A DNA stretch of 17,447 nt from Clostridia bacterium (GCA_900754285.1 CAAECB010000047.1:1-17447); one strand, 5' to 3'. Shown: positions 1-5,951, counted from the stretch's first letter. Notes: generated from the letters alone by a model not told the origin. Numbers and translations are program-made.

Positions 1-6
1 TATACT
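1..6 (+). promoter_or_regulatory. Possible -10 box for the toxI-toxN transcript
   Basis: TATACT at the very first bases is a good -10 hexamer. It would start a transcript near position 13, just before the tandem antitoxin repeats. A -35 box would lie outside the window, so this is only half a promoter. The early transcript could form a small GAATG/CATTC hairpin (14-18 with 23-27). Confidence 0.35.
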
Positions 7-26
7 AATTATGAATGGATACATTC

Positions 27-130
27 AAAAAAGCGGTGTTCCCAACCATTAAGAGGGAGTTAAAAAAGCGGTGTTCCCAACCATTAAGAGGGAGTTAAAA
101 AAGATAGGGAGCTATTGATTGCTCCCCTTT
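27..130 (+). ncRNA. toxI: Type III antitoxin RNA (ToxI-like tandem repeats)
   Basis: Two head-to-tail copies of a 35-bp unit (period exactly 35: GCGGTG starts at 33 and 68) are separated by A6 tracts and lie directly before a toxN-like gene. This is the layout of type III toxin-antitoxin loci, where the toxin cuts the repeat RNA into single antitoxin units that bind and inhibit it. In each unit the short segments occur in the order GGU, UCCC, ACC, GGGA, with GGU pairing ACC and UCCC pairing GGGA. This is the interleaved order of an H-type pseudoknot, as in known ToxI RNAs. The A-rich repeat borders suit the adenine-rich cleavage sites of this toxin family. The array has only two units, fewer than the 5.5 of the Pectobacterium system and close to the 2-3 of AbiQ-like systems. 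The fold is inferred by eye. Confidence 0.85.
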
Positions 131-133
131 ATT
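107..133 (+). terminator. Leaky terminator between antitoxin RNA and toxin gene
   Basis: GGGAGC (107-112) pairs perfectly with GCTCCC (121-126) over an 8-nt loop and is followed by CTTTATTTA. In type III systems a terminator at this place makes antitoxin RNA exceed toxin mRNA. The weak, interrupted T tract agrees with partial read-through into the gene at 154. Confidence 0.75.
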
Positions 134-153
134 TATATTAAAGGAGAATTTGT

Positions 154-714
154 ATGTCATTTCAATATAGATTAGTAACTGTAAATAGTAAATACTGTGA
201 TTATTTAAGAAAATATGATTATAGAGTTAGTTATAATGCAAATGAAAAAGAATTAAGACCATTTGTAGGTGTATTATTTAAAATAGAAGAAATGGAATAT
301 TTTGCCCCTTTATCATCTCCAAAAGAAAAACATTTAAAAATGAAAAATACAATAGATTTTTACAAAATAGATGGTGGTAAATTAGGTGCAATTAATTTTA
401 ATAATATGATACCAATACCTAAAAGCGAATATGAATACATAGACACTAATACAACAAGTCTTACAAAAACTGAACAAAACTATAAAGAATTATTAAAGAG
501 CCAATTAAGATGGTTAAATAGATACGGACAACATTTAAAGGAAAAAGCACAAAATTTATATGAGGCACGAATAAATTCAAAATTAAAAACTAATGTTGCA
601 AATAGATGTTGTGACTATAAACTACTTGAAGAAAAATGCAAAGAATATACAAATATTAGTAATCAACGGACAAGATTAAAATCTATTTATGATGATTTTG
701 ATATTGAAAAATAA
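154..714 (+). CDS. toxN: Type III toxin-antitoxin endoribonuclease, ToxN/AbiQ family
   Basis: This is the RNA-cutting toxin of a type III toxin-antitoxin or phage-abortive-infection system. The 186-residue protein is slightly longer than typical ToxN/AbiQ (about 170). It shows the family landmarks in order: an N-terminal strand with YxDYL-type residues (14-18), RPFVGV (35-40), YFAPLSSPKEKH (49-60), LGAINFNNMIPIP (77-89) and CDYKLLEEK (153-161). The S-P-K segment at 54-57 corresponds to the active-site region of ToxN, inferred by resemblance. The start has a good AAAGGAG site (positions 140-146). Placement right after the 35-bp repeats and a hairpin confirms the assignment. Expected function: held inactive by the repeat RNA, it causes growth arrest when the balance is lost, stabilising the element or blocking phage. 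Confidence 0.92.
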   Translation: MSFQYRLVTVNSKYCDYLRKYDYRVSYNANEKELRPFVGVLFKIEEMEYFAPLSSPKEKHLKMKNTIDFYKIDGGKLGAINFNNMIPIPKSEYEYIDTNTTSLTKTEQNYKELLKSQLRWLNRYGQHLKEKAQNLYEARINSKLKTNVANRCCDYKLLEEKCKEYTNISNQRTRLKSIYDDFDIEK

Positions 715-718
715 GGTA

Positions 719-747
719 TTGATAAAACATATTGAAAGTAATACAAT
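719..747 (+). promoter_or_regulatory. Candidate promoter after toxN
   Basis: TTGATA (719-724), a 17-bp spacer and TACAAT (742-747) form a reasonable sigma-A promoter just after the toxN stop. A transcript from it would run through the palindrome at 782 and end at the terminator at 807-832, giving an RNA of about 80 nt without an ORF. Prediction only. Confidence 0.35.
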
Positions 748-781
748 AGATATGTAAATAATAAGCATTGATACATTGCAA

Positions 782-801
782 ATGTGGAAGTACTTCCACA
801 T
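782..801. repeat. Dispersed palindrome copy 1
   Basis: Perfect 20-bp palindrome around the core GTGGAAGTACTTCCAC (784-799), with flanks AT/AT complementary. It is followed 5 bp later by a terminator, the same order as copy 5 at 10249. It is the copy furthest from its upstream stop codon (67 bp after toxN). Confidence 0.9.
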
Positions 802-806
802 GAAAG

Positions 807-832
807 AAGTTACTAAAAAGAGTAACTTTTTT
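807..832 (+). terminator. Rho-independent terminator
   Basis: AAGTTACT (807-814) pairs with AGTAACTT (821-828) over a six-base loop, and the T tract continues to 832. Nearly the same hairpin follows palindrome copy 5 at 10273-10302. It ends toxN or the short transcript from 719. Confidence 0.8.
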
Positions 833-841
833 AATTAAAAT

Positions 842-1018
842 ATGAGGATAAAGTGGTGTTTCCCAACCATTAAGAGGGAGTTAAAAAAGTTGGGGTGTAA
901 TGTGATACTCCATATACATTCAATTTCTAAATTGCTAAACGAAATGAAAACAGCAATCGAATACCTTTGCGAAAGTAAGGAACTAAAAAAGATTGGAGAA
1001 CCCATGCCAAGAATGTGA
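842..1018 (+). CDS. Small ORF carrying an orphan antitoxin repeat (uncertain)
   Basis: A 58-codon ORF from ATG 842 to TGA 1016-1018, just after a terminator. It lacks a visible ribosome binding site, which argues against it being a normal gene. Residues 5-18 are translated from the orphan ToxI-like repeat (853-889). The rest reads as a plausible amphipathic protein with NEMKTAIEYLCESKELKK and a C-terminal IGEPMPRM. I do not recognise the family. It may be a small gene, a truncated gene remnant, or a chance ORF over a structured RNA. GTG 902 is an alternative, shorter start. Confidence 0.3.
   Translation: MRIKWCFPTIKRELKKLGCNVILHIHSISKLLNEMKTAIEYLCESKELKKIGEPMPRM
853..889 (+). repeat. Orphan third copy of the ToxI 35-bp repeat
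   Basis: This matches the tandem repeat unit at 33-102 almost base for base. The differences are one extra T in the GTGTTTCCC stretch and GTGG instead of GCGG at the left edge. It keeps all four segments (GGT, TCCC, ACC, GGGA) needed for the predicted pseudoknot and the trailing A6. It lies about 140 bp downstream of toxN, after a terminator. Confidence 0.85.
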
Positions 1019-1137
1019 ACAATAATTCATGGTGTTTTACTACCTAAAGTTGGGGCTATTTAAAGTTGAGTTTCATGATTTATCTAAAAAATCATAAAAA
1101 GGGGATATAAAAAGTCCCTTTAAAAAAACATACAAAA
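1019..1137 (+). other. Gene-free stretch with two hairpins
   Basis: No ORF is credible here. ATGATTT...AAATCAT (about 1074-1095) can form a 7-bp hairpin. AAAGGG (1098-1103) pairs with CCCTTT (1116-1121), ahead of an A-rich run. The second is only a weak terminator. Both lie immediately before the repeated promoter at 1142 and may insulate it. Confidence 0.35.
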
Positions 1138-1170
1138 TGTGTTGACAGCAATACACATAAATAGTATAAT
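1137..1170 (+). promoter_or_regulatory. Repeated promoter-operator, copy 1
   Basis: TTGACA (1142-1147), exactly 17 bp, TATAAT (1165-1170): a near-ideal sigma-A promoter. The inverted repeat ATGTGT (1137-1142) / ACACAT (1153-1158) overlaps the -35 box, a typical repressor operator position. The stretch GTGTTGACA to TATAATAA is identical at 6688-6720 and close at 10319-10351. It drives the operon starting at 1199. Confidence 0.88.
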
Positions 1171-1198
1171 AATATTGTAATAGGAAGGGGAGTTCAAG

Positions 1199-1513
1199 AT
1201 GAATAAGATGGAAAATCTAAAAATAGAAGTTGAAAAGTTGAATAGAGATAAGACTTTTGAATTTGATTTTAAAATTAGAGAAGAAGATAATCTAATTGAA
1301 ATCTATGATGCAAATGAAAACTATTCTATTGATTGGTTGCAAGAAACAAATGCTAATCTACATGAAGTGTGTTTAGAATTTGGTAAAGAATTTAAACCAT
1401 GTGAAAATGATTTAATTCATGATAGATTGGAGATAGCAGTAAAAAAAGATTTTGGAGAAGATGCTTATATTGATTGGATTAATAAGGTAATCATGATGGT
1501 TGCAAAAGAATAA
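1199..1513 (+). CDS. Hypothetical acidic protein, first gene of operon 1
   Basis: A 104-residue soluble protein rich in Glu, Asp and Asn, with no signal peptide, membrane segment or motif that I recognise. The N-terminal 30 residues are likely helical (KMENLKIEVEKLN). The C-terminal half contains a WINKV segment. It is the first gene after the repeated promoter at 1142, with a strong AAGGGGAG site 6-7 bases before ATG. Two ATGs (1199, 1208) are close together, and the first fits the spacing better. The strong promoter suggests high expression early after de-repression, which is an inference. Confidence 0.75.
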   Translation: MNKMENLKIEVEKLNRDKTFEFDFKIREEDNLIEIYDANENYSIDWLQETNANLHEVCLEFGKEFKPCENDLIHDRLEIAVKKDFGEDAYIDWINKVIMMVAKE

Positions 1514-1539
1514 TAAAGCAAAACAAAGGAGAAAGAAAA

Positions 1540-2088
1540 ATGCTAGAAAAAGATTTAAAAATTGATAAGTTTGTAAAATCATGTATGAATAATACATATA
1601 GTAGTGGAGCAAAAGAAAACAATGAATGGTATGTAAAATGCCTAGAAAAAGCTAAAGATACAGAAGATTTTTTACAATATTATTTTAGTACTTATGATAA
1701 AAAAATCATCTGTTGTCAAGCATACGGAGAATTATTAAAAAGAAGTACGCACTATGCGGGATTTGATATGCACGTTAAAAATATTCTTTATAATGCAAAC
1801 AAAATCTTCTTAACATATTCAGACGTAGGAAGTTTAAAAATTGGTAATGAACAATGTTCGTTTTATATTCGTAATGGATATGGAGATGGAGAAATGTATG
1901 GGTTCATCTTTGATAAAGACAATGAGTATATTTCAGCAATAGACCATCTTATGGAGTATTCATCATTAGTTGATGGAAAATTTGATATTTATAATTATGA
2001 TTGCGGAGATGATGTTTTATGTTCGATTGAAGGAAAATATATGATTTATTATTTTAATGGAAATGTAGCATTTGTTGAAGTAAATTAA
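1540..2088 (+). CDS. Hypothetical protein
   Basis: A 182-residue, probably soluble protein, preceded by AAAGGAGAAAG and 26 bp after the previous stop, so co-transcribed with it. The N-terminal third is helical (DKFVKSCMNNTY, CLEKAKDTEDFLQYYF). The C-terminal two thirds look like beta strands ending in MIYYFNGNVAFVEVN. No known family is recognised. The stop codon (2086-2088) directly abuts palindrome copy 2. Confidence 0.78.
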   Translation: MLEKDLKIDKFVKSCMNNTYSSGAKENNEWYVKCLEKAKDTEDFLQYYFSTYDKKIICCQAYGELLKRSTHYAGFDMHVKNILYNANKIFLTYSDVGSLKIGNEQCSFYIRNGYGDGEMYGFIFDKDNEYISAIDHLMEYSSLVDGKFDIYNYDCGDDVLCSIEGKYMIYYFNGNVAFVEVN

Positions 2089-2114
2089 ATTAGGTGGAAG
2101 TACTTCCACCTAAT
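2089..2114. repeat. Dispersed palindrome copy 2
   Basis: Perfect 26-bp palindrome: core GTGGAAGTACTTCCAC at 2094-2109 with complementary flanks ATTAG and CTAAT. It begins at the base after the stop of the upstream gene and ends about 16 bp before the next ribosome binding site. As RNA it would fold into an 11-bp hairpin with a GUAC loop. Confidence 0.92.
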
Positions 2115-2144
2115 GATAAAATAGAACAAAGGAGAAGAAACAAT

Positions 2145-2378
2145 ATGGTAAAAGGTCAAAGATATTTTAAAAAGATGTTAGAACAGGTAGGAGATAATTC
2201 AAAATTTAAAGAAGTATTTCCTACAGTTCAAAAACCAATATTAGAAGTTGGAAAGAATGTGATTTTATTATTGGATAATGGAGATACAATAATGACAACT
2301 CCTGTAGTTGATTTCTCGATTAATGACAGTGGAAGAATTGAAATAATTACACAAAATACTATTTATATAAAACTATAA
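2145..2378 (+). CDS. Hypothetical small protein
   Basis: A 77-residue basic protein. ATG 2145 is chosen because AAAGGAGAAG (2129-2138) is spaced correctly before it. A longer reading from GTG 2094 would begin inside the palindrome and lacks a binding site. Visible parts are an N-terminal basic helix (GQRYFKKMLEQ) and a beta-rich C-terminal half with VILLLDNGDTI and RIEIITQNTIYIKL, which suggests a small barrel or SH3-like fold (a guess). Family not recognised. Confidence 0.75.
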   Translation: MVKGQRYFKKMLEQVGDNSKFKEVFPTVQKPILEVGKNVILLLDNGDTIMTTPVVDFSINDSGRIEIITQNTIYIKL

Positions 2379-2393
2379 AGGAAGGCAAAGAAA

Positions 2394-2936
2394 ATGTACA
2401 ATATGATTGAGTTATTTGGAAAACACTCTAGGATTATTCTTACAATCCTTGTATGGGTATTAGTTTTAATTAATATGATTGATAAAAATAAAAACTTTGA
2501 AAGCAAGTATAACAAAATACAAAATATAAAAAATTATGTTGGCTTTGCGGTAACTTTTACTTTGTTTGCTTTGCTATCTAAAGTGATTAGTGAATTTATT
2601 ACTACAATTAATATATCAAAAAACAATTCCACTGATATGTTTGTATTAAATTGGTTTATTCATATTCTATTAATGATTTTAGTTTTAGAATTTTTTAAAA
2701 TTTTACTTGGCATTGAGGATAGGGTATTTTTGGTATTGTTTATTCCTGTAACATTAATTATAACAGGTGTAATGAAAAGATTTGTAGTATCATTAATAAT
2801 CAACAATACAGCCAATACAGCAGTATTTTTATTTACATTGTCTATTCTATTACAAACTATTGTAGGTATGGGATTGTTCATGGTTTATAATTTATGTATA
2901 TATGAAAGGATTGTTTATAAAGATGAAACGAATTAG
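2394..2936 (+). CDS. Integral membrane protein, five predicted helices
   Basis: 180 residues with hydrophobic spans at about 13-29, 48-68, 85-105, 110-128 and 141-168, so a polytopic inner-membrane protein. The loop 30-47 is highly charged (DKNKNFESKYNKIQ). No transporter or enzyme motif is seen and the family is not recognised. A GGAAGG binding site precedes ATG, and the upstream stop is 15 bp away. The gene overlaps the start of the next gene, which indicates coupled translation. Small membrane proteins recur in this element (8201, 11264, 12721). Confidence 0.78.
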   Translation: MYNMIELFGKHSRIILTILVWVLVLINMIDKNKNFESKYNKIQNIKNYVGFAVTFTLFALLSKVISEFITTINISKNNSTDMFVLNWFIHILLMILVLEFFKILLGIEDRVFLVLFIPVTLIITGVMKRFVVSLIINNTANTAVFLFTLSILLQTIVGMGLFMVYNLCIYERIVYKDETN

Positions 2937-3129
2937 AGGATTTAAAAGGGATTTTGAATTAGATTTACTACTAGCATTAGACGAATTAACTCATGTGATG
3001 GATAATTGTTTTAGTGATGTATCTATCTTACTTGAAATGAGAGAAAGAGGTTATTTTCAAGATGCAAAAGATGATGAAAAAATAGTTGATATGATAGAAA
3101 GATATAAAAGCAATGGAAAAGACAAATGA
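2923..3129 (+). CDS. Small helical protein, paralogue of the gene at 11730
   Basis: ATG 2923 has AAAGGA 12 bases upstream. ATG 2902 gives seven more residues but lacks a site. The gene overlaps the membrane-protein gene by 14 bp. After a short basic start, the FELDLLLAL segment, the FSDVSILLEMRERGYFQ segment and a final ERYKSNGK line up with FELDLLLAV, FSEVGILTNMKLVGYFK and KEYQNTVK of the 59-residue protein at 11730. The two are therefore diverged copies of one family of about 60 residues. Function unknown. The charged helical character suggests a regulator or a protein-binding partner, inferred only. Confidence 0.7.
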   Translation: MKRIRGFKRDFELDLLLALDELTHVMDNCFSDVSILLEMRERGYFQDAKDDEKIVDMIERYKSNGKDK

Positions 3130-3349
3130 TGAACTTATAAGAGAATTTGCTAAATCAATGTATGATATGCCTCAATCATTATGTTGTTCTTATTGCACAA
3201 AAGAAAAATGTATTATTGATAAAAAAGGTGATTTAAGCCATAAGCGTTGTGTTGATTGTATAAGTGATTACTGGGAAGCAAAAGTAGACCAAAAAATTCA
3301 AGAGGATATATTTTTAGAAATAAAGGAGAAAAAACAATGTATGCAATAA
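3113..3349 (+). CDS. Cys-rich small protein, probable zinc binder
   Basis: 78 residues. Cysteines at 24, 25, 28, 33, 46 and 49 include CxxC (C25-x-x-C28) and RCVDC (C46, C49), a pattern suited to one treble-clef or zinc-ribbon site. The centre resembles small zinc proteins common in clostridial mobile elements and phages, but I cannot name a family. It overlaps the previous gene by 17 bp and the next by 13 bp, so expression is translationally coupled. Its own ribosome binding site is weak. Confidence 0.7.
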   Translation: MEKTNDELIREFAKSMYDMPQSLCCSYCTKEKCIIDKKGDLSHKRCVDCISDYWEAKVDQKIQEDIFLEIKEKKQCMQ

Positions 3350-3732
3350 AAAATGAACATGGAGAGTTCTATACAGGAGATGATTATTATTTCCAAGGCG
3401 AAAAATATGCTGTTTTTGCAAGATATAGAGAGGAATATAAAAAATATAAATCATTAATAGTTGCAGAGAAAGTAAAAATGAGATTAGAATTGAGTTGCAA
3501 TGGGTTTGATAAACTGAAAATTGTAGAAATTGAAGATACATTAACAGCAATGAAACCACTTAATATTAAAGACGAAAATTTGAAATGCAATGGCGGTAAT
3601 CCAATTTATGGAGAATGGATTACAGGTACTTGTCCTAAATGCAAACAAGATGTGCAATTAGGAATGAATTATTGTCCTAATTGCGGTCAAAAACTTTTGT
3701 GGGAGAATGAAGGAAAGGAAAGTAACATATAA
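3337..3732 (+). CDS. Zinc-ribbon protein of unknown function
   Basis: 131 residues. The C-terminus carries a clear zinc ribbon: CPKC (C99, C102), then about ten residues and CPNCG (C113, C116). The N-terminal part begins MYAIKNEHGEFYTGD, typical of small phage or plasmid proteins with a beta-hairpin start, followed by a charged helix (YREEYKKYKSLIVAEKVK). It may bind nucleic acid or another protein. AAAGGAG lies nine bases before ATG, inside the end of the previous gene. It is the last gene of the tight cluster. Confidence 0.78.
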   Translation: MYAIKNEHGEFYTGDDYYFQGEKYAVFARYREEYKKYKSLIVAEKVKMRLELSCNGFDKLKIVEIEDTLTAMKPLNIKDENLKCNGGNPIYGEWITGTCPKCKQDVQLGMNYCPNCGQKLLWENEGKESNI

Positions 3733-3751
3733 CAGCAATATTTTGCGATAT

Positions 3752-3779
3752 ACGGGGCAAACTATAAAATACAATAATC
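3752..3779 (+). promoter_or_regulatory. Candidate promoter before the gene at 3857
   Basis: TTGCGA followed after 16 bp by TAAAAT, in the 124-bp gap between two genes. A short palindrome, ACTATATAGT, lies downstream at about 3785. Moderate match only. The gene at 3857 may instead be read from upstream. Confidence 0.3.
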
Positions 3780-3856
3780 TCTATACTATATAGTAAAACA
3801 ACTCATACAAGCCAAAATAAAGCTATTTGAGATAAGAAAGGAGAAATAATACAATT

Positions 3857-4303
3857 ATGATAAAACAATCAACAGGGTGGGCAGTTAAGTATATAGAAAA
3901 AAATGGAGTAGAAAATTATATTGAAAAAATCAAAGAAGATTATGAAAAACTAGAAAAAGACTTTGAAAAATATAAGAAAAATCATGAGGATTGGTTTCGT
4001 TTTACTAAAAGAGAAATGGGAAAAGAAGTAATTAAATCTAATACTTTACTTTATAAAGATACTGAAACATTTCTATTAGAACTATATGTAGATGATAATT
4101 TGGAGATTATACCAATAAAAACATTTCAAGAATTAGAGAATGGTATCAAGTATGTAAGAGGAGATACATTTGATACAATATTTATAACTAATGATAATCC
4201 AGAAAAATTAAAATCGACATATAGATACAGAGTTCGTAGTATTCATAAAGAAATCAAACTTCTTTGGAAAGCACAAAATAATGAAGATGAAAAAAAGGAA
4301 TAA
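3857..4303 (+). CDS. Hypothetical coiled-coil protein
   Basis: 148 residues. Residues about 10-48 are a charged helix likely to form a coiled coil (ENYIEKIKEDYEKLEKDFEK). The middle part is beta-rich (ETFLLELYVDDNLEIIPI) and the C-terminus is basic then acidic. No recognised domain. AAAGGAG precedes ATG with a long spacing of about 12 bases. The stop codon lies inside the terminator hairpin that follows, so this is the last gene before the replication origin. Confidence 0.72.
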   Translation: MIKQSTGWAVKYIEKNGVENYIEKIKEDYEKLEKDFEKYKKNHEDWFRFTKREMGKEVIKSNTLLYKDTETFLLELYVDDNLEIIPIKTFQELENGIKYVRGDTFDTIFITNDNPEKLKSTYRYRVRSIHKEIKLLWKAQNNEDEKKE

Positions 4304-4325
4304 GCATTATGCAAATTCCTTTTTT
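4291..4325 (+). terminator. Strong terminator closing operon 1
   Basis: AAAAAAGGAAT (4291-4301) pairs over 11 bp with ATTCCTTTTTT (4315-4325). The loop can add a small GCAT/ATGC pairing. The left arm overlaps the last codons of the upstream gene, and the A and T tracts could also work from the opposite strand. Confidence 0.85.
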
Positions 4326-4360
4326 ATTTATATATAAATTTGGGAAGGGAATATGAAAGC

Positions 4361-4465
4361 TACATTGTAATAATAAGTTATATTTATGATTGTAGATAAA
4401 TGATAGAAATTAATTACAAGCATATATTTTTTGAAGTTCTATCATATTTGCATAGATACAATGTA
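4361..4465. repeat. Nested inverted repeats in the origin region
   Basis: Outer arms TACATTGTA (4361-4369) and TACAATGTA (4457-4465) enclose inner arms ATGATAGAA (4400-4408) and TTCTATCAT (4437-4445). All pair perfectly. This non-coding stretch between the operon 1 terminator and the iterons could be a structured RNA, a cruciform or part of the origin. Confidence 0.6.
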
Positions 4466-4559
4466 ACTCATATTTATATAAGCAGTATTTTCTACTACAA
4501 AGAAATTATAAATCAAGGAAAATTAAAGTCAACGTTTTTCTTTATATATTAATATGTTT

Positions 4560-4690
4560 TTGTATATATTGTATATATTGTATTATGTGTGGAGGAAAGT
4601 CCACGCAACTGTGGAGGAAAGTCCACGCAACTGTGGAGGAAAGTCCACGCAACTGTGGAAAAAAACAACTTGACTTCCACACATAATAAT
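4560..4690. other. Probable replication origin (AT-rich block plus iterons)
   Basis: An AT-rich block with the 9-bp direct repeat TGTATATAT (4561-4569, 4570-4578) adjoins three iterons and lies just upstream of a Rep_3-type initiator gene. This is the usual layout of an iteron-controlled theta origin. TGTGGAAAA (4654-4662) is one base from a DnaA box. The 12-bp sequence ATTATGTGTGGA (4582-4593) is repeated inverted at 4676-4687, so the iteron block is bounded by matching ends. Function is inferred from arrangement. Confidence 0.8.
4589..4659 (+). repeat. Three 22-bp iterons plus a partial fourth
   Basis: Three exact direct copies (4589-4610, 4611-4632, 4633-4654) and a five-base partial (4655-4659). 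Each unit holds the inverted repeat GTGGA-GGAAAG-TCCAC followed by GCAACT. A 22-bp period is two helical turns, putting all sites on one DNA face, as in Rep-binding iterons. The GTGGA-N6-TCCAC frame is the same as in the nine dispersed palindromes. Confidence 0.92.
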
Positions 4691-4697
4691 GTAGAAT
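4670..4697 (+). promoter_or_regulatory. rep promoter with embedded inverted half-iteron
   Basis: TTGACT (4670-4675), 16-bp spacer, TAGAAT (4692-4697). The spacer starts with TCCACACATAAT (4676-4687), the inverted copy of the sequence at the edge of the first iteron. Rep binding here would block RNA polymerase, the classic autorepression scheme of Rep_3 plasmids. The autorepression is inferred. Confidence 0.65.
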
Positions 4698-4741
4698 ATT
4701 TTATATAAATAAAAATATTTGTTGAAAAGGATAATGAAATT

Positions 4742-5827
4742 ATGGAGTTTAAAGAAATAAGAATAAAACAACGGAATGAACTAATTCAAGCTACAGGAAA
4801 ACTTGACTATTATCAACTGAAACTGTTCTTCTATGTTTTATATAAAAGGAAGAAAAATCAAACACAAATTAAAGTACCAATGAAAGAAGTATTAGACACT
4901 TTAGGAATTATTAAGGGTGGTAAAACATATAAAGAAATGATTTCAAGTTTGGAAGATTTTAATATTAGAATGCTGACTACATTGACGGTGTGGAGTGATG
5001 AGAAAAAACAAAAAATCATTGATGAAAGAAGGAAACTGGAAGATAGAAAAATTAAATTGTTACTTGAAGATGAAGATGCTAATAAAAATCAAGTTATGAT
5101 AATAGATGAAGAACTTCAAAATCTATCTTTAATACCACCTTATACAGTAGATGAATTAAGTGAGATGTCATCAAATGAACGTAGGGAACTTGATGTATAT
5201 GTATTTCCAAAAATACAGTTTATTTCTGGAATTGTAAAAGAAACTAGGAAAAACAATATAATTGAATTTAATATACACAAAGACCTTGTTCCTTACATTG
5301 ATGAATTACAAAAAAGATGGACATGGATTGAATTTAATGAAATTATAAAACTAAAAAATAAGTATGCCATTAGGATATATGAGTTCTGTAGAGAAAAACT
5401 AGGAGATAATCTAAATGTTTTATCTTATGATTGGTATTTGAAAGATTTAAGGATTTATTTAGGGATTGAGGATAAATACAAAAGTTGGAGAGATTTGAAT
5501 TCAAAAATAATAAACAAAGCCATGAAGGAAATAAACGAAAAATGTAGTGATGTGTCATTTGAATATGAACCTTTAAAAAATCGTGCAGTATATGGTATTA
5601 GAATGAAAATATATAAATCATCATTCCTACCAAATTTTAATAAAAATAAAGATAGTGATAAGCCAAAAGAAGAACAAATAGAAGAAACAAAAAAAGCTAG
5701 TGAAAATGATGAAGTAAAAGCAGAAAACAATACTGATAAGATAACTACTGAAACAAACAATGTAACTAATTCTACAAAGGTTGAATATACAGATGAAGTG
5801 AAAAATTTCAAGTGGTGGGAAGATTAA
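4742..5827 (+). CDS. Rep_3 / RepB-type plasmid replication initiator
   Basis: A 361-residue initiator expected to bind the iterons just upstream, melt the AT-rich block and recruit host replication proteins. The N-terminal winged-helix domain is recognisable from NELIQATGKLDYYQLKLFFY (12-31) through the helices to about 80. The second winged-helix domain includes WTWIEFNEIIKLKNKYAIRIYEF (193-215), a hallmark segment of the family. A highly charged segment at about 86-150 separates the two halves and is longer than I expect for this family. The last 60 residues are acidic, low-complexity and probably disordered. An AAAAGGA site precedes ATG by about ten bases. The iterons and the promoter with an inverted half-iteron support autoregulated copy control. 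Confidence 0.92.
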   Translation: MEFKEIRIKQRNELIQATGKLDYYQLKLFFYVLYKRKKNQTQIKVPMKEVLDTLGIIKGGKTYKEMISSLEDFNIRMLTTLTVWSDEKKQKIIDERRKLEDRKIKLLLEDEDANKNQVMIIDEELQNLSLIPPYTVDELSEMSSNERRELDVYVFPKIQFISGIVKETRKNNIIEFNIHKDLVPYIDELQKRWTWIEFNEIIKLKNKYAIRIYEFCREKLGDNLNVLSYDWYLKDLRIYLGIEDKYKSWRDLNSKIINKAMKEINEKCSDVSFEYEPLKNRAVYGIRMKIYKSSFLPNFNKNKDSDKPKEEQIEETKKASENDEVKAENNTDKITTETNNVTNSTKVEYTDEVKNFKWWED

Positions 5828-5830
5828 AAA

Positions 5831-5951
5831 TGTGCTATAATATTAATGGATATAAATTGAGATGAAACGAAAATACCAACCTAATACAATACACCATCAA
5901 AATTTATATTCTTGATAAACGTTAAAGTATGCTTATTGCATACTTTTTTCT
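5831..5951 (+). ncRNA. Possible short transcript after rep
   Basis: TGCTATAAT (extended -10, 5833-5841) directly follows the rep stop and could start an RNA near 5848. It would end at the strong hairpin at 5924-5946, so about 100 nt. No ORF with a ribosome binding site is inside. No good -35 box is seen. It may equally be only the 3' untranslated tail of rep. Confidence 0.3.
5924..5950 (+). terminator. rep terminator
   Basis: AAAGTATGC (5924-5932) pairs with GCATACTTT (5938-5946) over the five-base loop TTATT, and the T run continues to 5949. Strong intrinsic terminator about 100 bp after the rep stop codon. Confidence 0.85.

Noticed and set aside
27..101. The 35-bp repeats could be a CRISPR array.
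   Set aside because: The copies are back to back with no unique spacers, and a ToxN gene follows. No cas gene is near.
2094..2144. A longer start (GTG 2094) for the gene at 2145.
   Set aside because: It would begin inside the palindrome and has no binding site, while ATG 2145 has a strong one.
4589..4654. GAGGAAAGTCC in the iterons resembles the conserved motif of RNase P RNA.
   Set aside because: It repeats exactly three times with a 22-bp period in front of a Rep gene, and no other RNase P element is present.
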